DNA of 23,193 nt from DASTQL01 sp035462375 (GTDB taxonomy: Bacteria; Actinomycetota; Actinomycetes; Jiangellales; Jiangellaceae), in the NCBI GenBank assembly GCA_035462375.1, contig DATHUJ010000053.1, forward strand, positions 1-23,193, given 5' to 3'. This document shows positions 20,767 through 23,193 of the stretch, one piece after another (the first letter of the stretch is position 1; every line of letters begins with the position of its first letter). The notes under the pieces are model-generated. The model did no database searches, had not been told where the DNA came from, and saw only the letters and a list, made by a program, of their open reading frames with translations. Both the position numbers and the translations under genes were made by a program.

Positions 20767-21324
20767 TCAGATGCGCTCGGGCTCGACCCGGTCGTCGGGC
20801 GGGCCGGCTCCGGGGTCGTACGGCTCCACCTCGACGACCCCCGCCAGGGCGCCCAGGGCATGGCCCAGCCGGCCGTCCAGGGCGGCGGCGAGCTCCGCCG
20901 AGGCCAGGTCGTAGGCCCGGTGGCGCTCGAGGATCCGCGCGTCGGCGGCGAGCAGGCGCTGGCGGATGCCTTTGACCTGGGCGTCCGCGGCGACGTCCGG
21001 GTCGGCGTCGACCTGCACGAGCAGCTGGTCCACCGAGCGTACGAGCGTCTGCTCGGCGTGGGCCTGGACCGGCGGCGGCGCGCCCGGGAGGGCGGCGTCG
21101 GCTCGCGCCTCGGCCACCCGGTCGGTGGTCTCCCGGGTGACCTCGAGGGGAGCCACCGCCGCGATCAGCGCGTCCACCACCTCGTGGCGCTGCTCCAGGG
21201 CGCTGTCGAGGTGCCGCCAGGCGTCCTCGACCCCAAGGCGCAGCCGGGTCAGTCGGCGCACCGCGAGTGCAGTCACGGCCACCGCCACCACCAGGACGAC
21301 CACGGCCGCGACGAGCAAGGGCAC
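20767..21324 (-). CDS. LemA-like membrane-anchored protein
   Basis: 185 aa. One N-terminal helix (residues about 3-21) is followed by a long helical region. LRLGVEDAWRHLDSALEQRHEVVDALIAAV matches the LemA pattern (V-x-x-A-W-x-x-V/L-D, R-x-x-x-x-x-x-L). The C-terminal half has a RILERHRAYDLASAELAAAL helix and an LGALAGVVEVEPYDP end, like the F-x-x-x-Y-N and GF-x-x-x-x-YF parts of LemA. LemA proteins have no settled biochemical role. Their N-out topology is known in some bacteria. The gene lies downstream of pyrE on the same strand after a hairpin, so it is probably separate. The similarity is by eye and partial. Confidence 0.7.
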   Translation of the reverse strand: MPLLVAAVVVLVVAVAVTALAVRRLTRLRLGVEDAWRHLDSALEQRHEVVDALIAAVAPLEVTRETTDRVAEARADAALPGAPPPVQAHAEQTLVRSVDQLLVQVDADPDVAADAQVKGIRQRLLAADARILERHRAYDLASAELAAALDGRLGHALGALAGVVEVEPYDPGAGPPDDRVEPERI

Positions 21325-21337
21325 GCCGTGACCGTAC

Positions 21338-21376
21338 CGCCCACTCCCCCGCGCGCCCTGATCGTGCGGGTGGGCG
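21338..21376 (-). terminator. Imperfect long hairpin after pyrE
   Basis: CGCCCAC (21338-21344) pairs with GTGGGCG (21370-21376). Inside it, CCGCGCG (21349-21355) pairs with CGTGCGG (21363-21369) with one mismatch on the transcribed strand and a 7-base loop. It starts about 26 bases beyond the pyrE stop and lies before the LemA-like start, as a terminator would. Confidence 0.45.
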
Positions 21377-21402
21377 AGGGGGACGAGGGGTCGAGAGCCG
21401 GC

Positions 21403-21951
21403 TCAGGCGAGTCCGAGGTCGGCGAGGCCGTAGGCGGCGCGGTAGGGCAGGCCCGCCGCCTCGACGCGCTCCCGGGCCCCGGTCGCCCGGTCCACGATCA
21501 CCGCGACCCCGACCACCTCGGCCCCGGCCGCGCGCAGGGCCTCCACGGCGCTGAGCACGCTCGTCCCCGTCGTCGACGTGTCCTCCACCGCGAGCACCCG
21601 GCGGTCGGCCACGTCCGGCCCCTCGATACGGCGCTGCAGGCCGTGCGACTTCTCCGCCTTCCGTACGACGAAGGCGTCGAGCGGCGGCTCGCGTCCCCAC
21701 CGCGCCGTGGCGTGCACCATCGCCGCGGCCACCGGATCGGCCCCCAAGGTGAGCCCACCCACCGCGTCGTACGAGAGATCTGCGGTGAGCTCCAGCATCA
21801 CCTCGCCGACCAGCGGGGCGGCCCGACCGTCGAGCGTGACTCGGCGCAGGTCCACGTAGTAGTCGGCCTCGCGACCCGAGGCGAGCACGACGTGGCCGTG
21901 CACCACGGCCTTGGTGCGGATCTGCTCGGCGAGGTCCTCGCGCGCGGTCAC
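21403..21951 (-). CDS. pyrE: Orotate phosphoribosyltransferase
   Basis: 182 aa. It joins orotate and PRPP to form OMP in pyrimidine synthesis, in the cytoplasm. The PRPP loop VLAVEDTSTTGTSVLSAVEAL and the catalytic VRKAEKSHG stretch (equivalent to RKEAKDHG) are both clear, with YYVDLR upstream as in the family. GTG 21951 is preferred, with TACGCT (21965-21960) 8 bases upstream suggesting a near-leaderless transcript. An in-frame GTG at 21978 would add nine residues. No other pyr genes are adjacent. Confidence 0.93.
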   Translation of the reverse strand: MTAREDLAEQIRTKAVVHGHVVLASGREADYYVDLRRVTLDGRAAPLVGEVMLELTADLSYDAVGGLTLGADPVAAAMVHATARWGREPPLDAFVVRKAEKSHGLQRRIEGPDVADRRVLAVEDTSTTGTSVLSAVEALRAAGAEVVGVAVIVDRATGARERVEAAGLPYRAAYGLADLGLA

Positions 21952-22002
21952 GGACGGGCAGCGTACGGCAGGGGTCACAGCATGCCCGGCGAGCGTCGGG
22001 GG

Positions 22003-22008
22003 TAGACA
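22003..22008 (+). promoter_or_regulatory. Weak -10-like box before the acyltransferase gene
   Basis: TAGACA lies 6 bases before GTG 22015, the same phasing as the two better leaderless candidates, but it lacks the final T. No Shine-Dalgarno is visible. Tentative. Confidence 0.25.
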
Positions 22009-22014
22009 GGGCGG

Positions 22015-23193
22015 GTGAGCGACCCGACCCCGTCCGCCTCCCGGGAGGAACCCTCCGGGACGGACCGGGACAACCCGGTCGGCCGGGCCCCCGGGGCCGG
22101 TCGCTCCGACCCCACCAGGCCGGCCGAGCCCACCCGCCCGACGGCACCGGTCGAGCCCGTCGAACCCGTCCGGGGCGCCACCGAGGGCACCGGCTGGCTC
22201 GACCTCGCCCGGGTCGCGGCCATCGCCGCAGTGGTGCTCGTACACGTCCTCGCCCCGGCCGTGAACGGCTCGTTCCTGGACGAGGGAACCCCGTCCTGGT
22301 GGCTGGCCAACCTGCTCAACGCCGCGTCCCGCTGGTGTGTCCCCGTCTTCATCATGGTCAGCGGTGCGCTGGTCCTCGACCCGCGCCGGGTGGAACGCCC
22401 GCGCGACTTCTACCGGAAGCGGCTGGCCCGGATCGGCATCCCGCTCGTCGTGTGGACGGTGGTCTACCTCGGCTTCCGTCGGTGGTTCCTCGCCGAACCG
22501 GTCGGGGTCACCGATGCCGGGCGCGACGTGCTCGCCGGGACGCCGTTCCTGCAGCTCTACTTCCTCTTCGTCCTCCTAGGGCTCTACGTCATCGCGCCCT
22601 TCCTGCGCATCGTCCTCCGCCACACCACCCGGCGGATGCAGGCGGGCTTCGCGCTCGTGCTCCTCGGCCTCGGCGTCCTCGATCAGCTCGCCACCGAAGT
22701 CGCTGGCGTGGGGGGCGCCAACGCCGCCACCAGGTTCCTGCCGTTCGCCGGCTACTTCGTGGCCGGGTGGGTGCTGCGCGACGTCGTGCTCGACCGCCGG
22801 TGGGTCCGGGTCGCCGCCGTCGGCTTCGCCGGCTCGGTCATCGTCACCGCGGCGCTGACCGGGGTGACCTCCGTGCCGTCCGGCTGGGGCGCGGGAGGCC
22901 GCTACCTCTACGGTTTCCTCAGCCCCCCGGTGATCGTCATGTCGCTGTCGGCCCTCATCCTGCTGCGCGTCACCGGCCAGCGCCTCGGGACCCGCTACGG
23001 CGGCCGCACCACCGCGCTCGCCGGGCTGACCTTCGGGGTGTTCCTGGTGCACCCCTTGGTGCTCTACCCGCTGCAGTCCGCCTGGCCGCTGCCGACCGAG
23101 GTCGTGGCCTTCACCGCGGTGGTCCTCGCGCACTGGACGCTCACCACCGCCGCGTCCCTCGCGATCACCTGGACGCTGCTCCGCACCCCGTAC
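22015..23193 (+). CDS. Membrane acyltransferase (acyltransferase 3 family), 3' end cut by window edge
   Basis: The open frame runs 393 codons from GTG 22015 to the window end without a stop. A Pro/Arg/Glu-rich polar N-terminus of about 60 residues precedes the membrane domain. Acyltransferase-3 features: WLDLARVAAIAAVVLVHV with the conserved Arg and His of helix 1, VPVFIMVSGALVL, DFYRKRLARIGIPLVVW, and FGVFLVHPLVLYPL near the end of the visible part. About ten helices are seen. Such enzymes (OafA/WecH type) add acetyl or other acyl groups to surface sugars or lipids. The substrate is unknown. The gene is divergent from pyrE, 63 bp apart. Confidence 0.9.
   Translation, partial: MSDPTPSASREEPSGTDRDNPVGRAPGAGRSDPTRPAEPTRPTAPVEPVEPVRGATEGTGWLDLARVAAIAAVVLVHVLAPAVNGSFLDEGTPSWWLANLLNAASRWCVPVFIMVSGALVLDPRRVERPRDFYRKRLARIGIPLVVWTVVYLGFRRWFLAEPVGVTDAGRDVLAGTPFLQLYFLFVLLGLYVIAPFLRIVLRHTTRRMQAGFALVLLGLGVLDQLATEVAGVGGANAATRFLPFAGYFVAGWVLRDVVLDRRWVRVAAVGFAGSVIVTAALTGVTSVPSGWGAGGRYLYGFLSPPVIVMSLSALILLRVTGQRLGTRYGGRTTALAGLTFGVFLVHPLVLYPLQSAWPLPTEVVAFTAVVLAHWTLTTAASLAITWTLLRTPY

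Overview
The window is about 23.2 kb of very GC-rich DNA with GTG starts, 4-base GTGA/ATGA gene overlaps and several apparently leaderless promoters. Together with the protein families this points to an actinobacterial chromosome, probably Nocardioidaceae or a relative (inference; no rRNA marker is present). No tRNA, rRNA, insertion sequence, phage gene or CRISPR array was seen. Most of the window looks like ordinary chromosome.

Region 1 (1-7990) is an amino-sugar phosphotransferase (PTS) locus arranged divergently around one 36-bp palindrome at 4175-4210. Leftward run a DasR/NagR-like GntR regulator, an N-acetylglucosamine-type EIIC and, after a 260-bp gap, PTS enzyme I (cut by the window edge). 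Rightward runs a tightly overlapping operon: N-acetylglucosamine-6-phosphate deacetylase, a SIS-domain deaminase/isomerase, EIIB, EIIA and a HAD phosphatase. Together they would import and phosphorylate GlcNAc, deacetylate it and convert GlcN-6-P to Fru-6-P. HPr is not in the window. The palindrome resembles the DasR site, and both promoters appear to overlap or abut it.

Region 2 (8001-13121) holds a MetPS-like sodium symporter with its tiny partner subunit, a CoA-disulfide reductase/NADH-oxidase-type flavoprotein, a NagD-like HAD phosphatase and a SpoU RNA methyltransferase. The methyltransferase C-terminus is made of a 15-bp tandem repeat. The 320-bp space between the last two genes, which converge, has a dispersed repeat and a nested hairpin.

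Region 3 (13156-19492) is a six-gene operon: a membrane histidine kinase with a PDZ-like sensor domain, a NarL-type response regulator, an ABC ATPase, an ABC-2-type permease, a small four-helix membrane protein and a membrane-anchored multicopper oxidase. It is the best candidate here for an undescribed functional system: an envelope-sensing circuit tied to an exporter and an oxidase.

Region 4 (19515-23193) holds a DUF368/PopT polyprenyl-phosphate transporter, a second and expanded copy of the dispersed repeat (again between converging genes), a LemA-like protein, orotate phosphoribosyltransferase and the start of a membrane acyltransferase that runs off the window. Across the window the palindrome CGTACG, and its longer form CCGTACGG, looks clearly over-represented.
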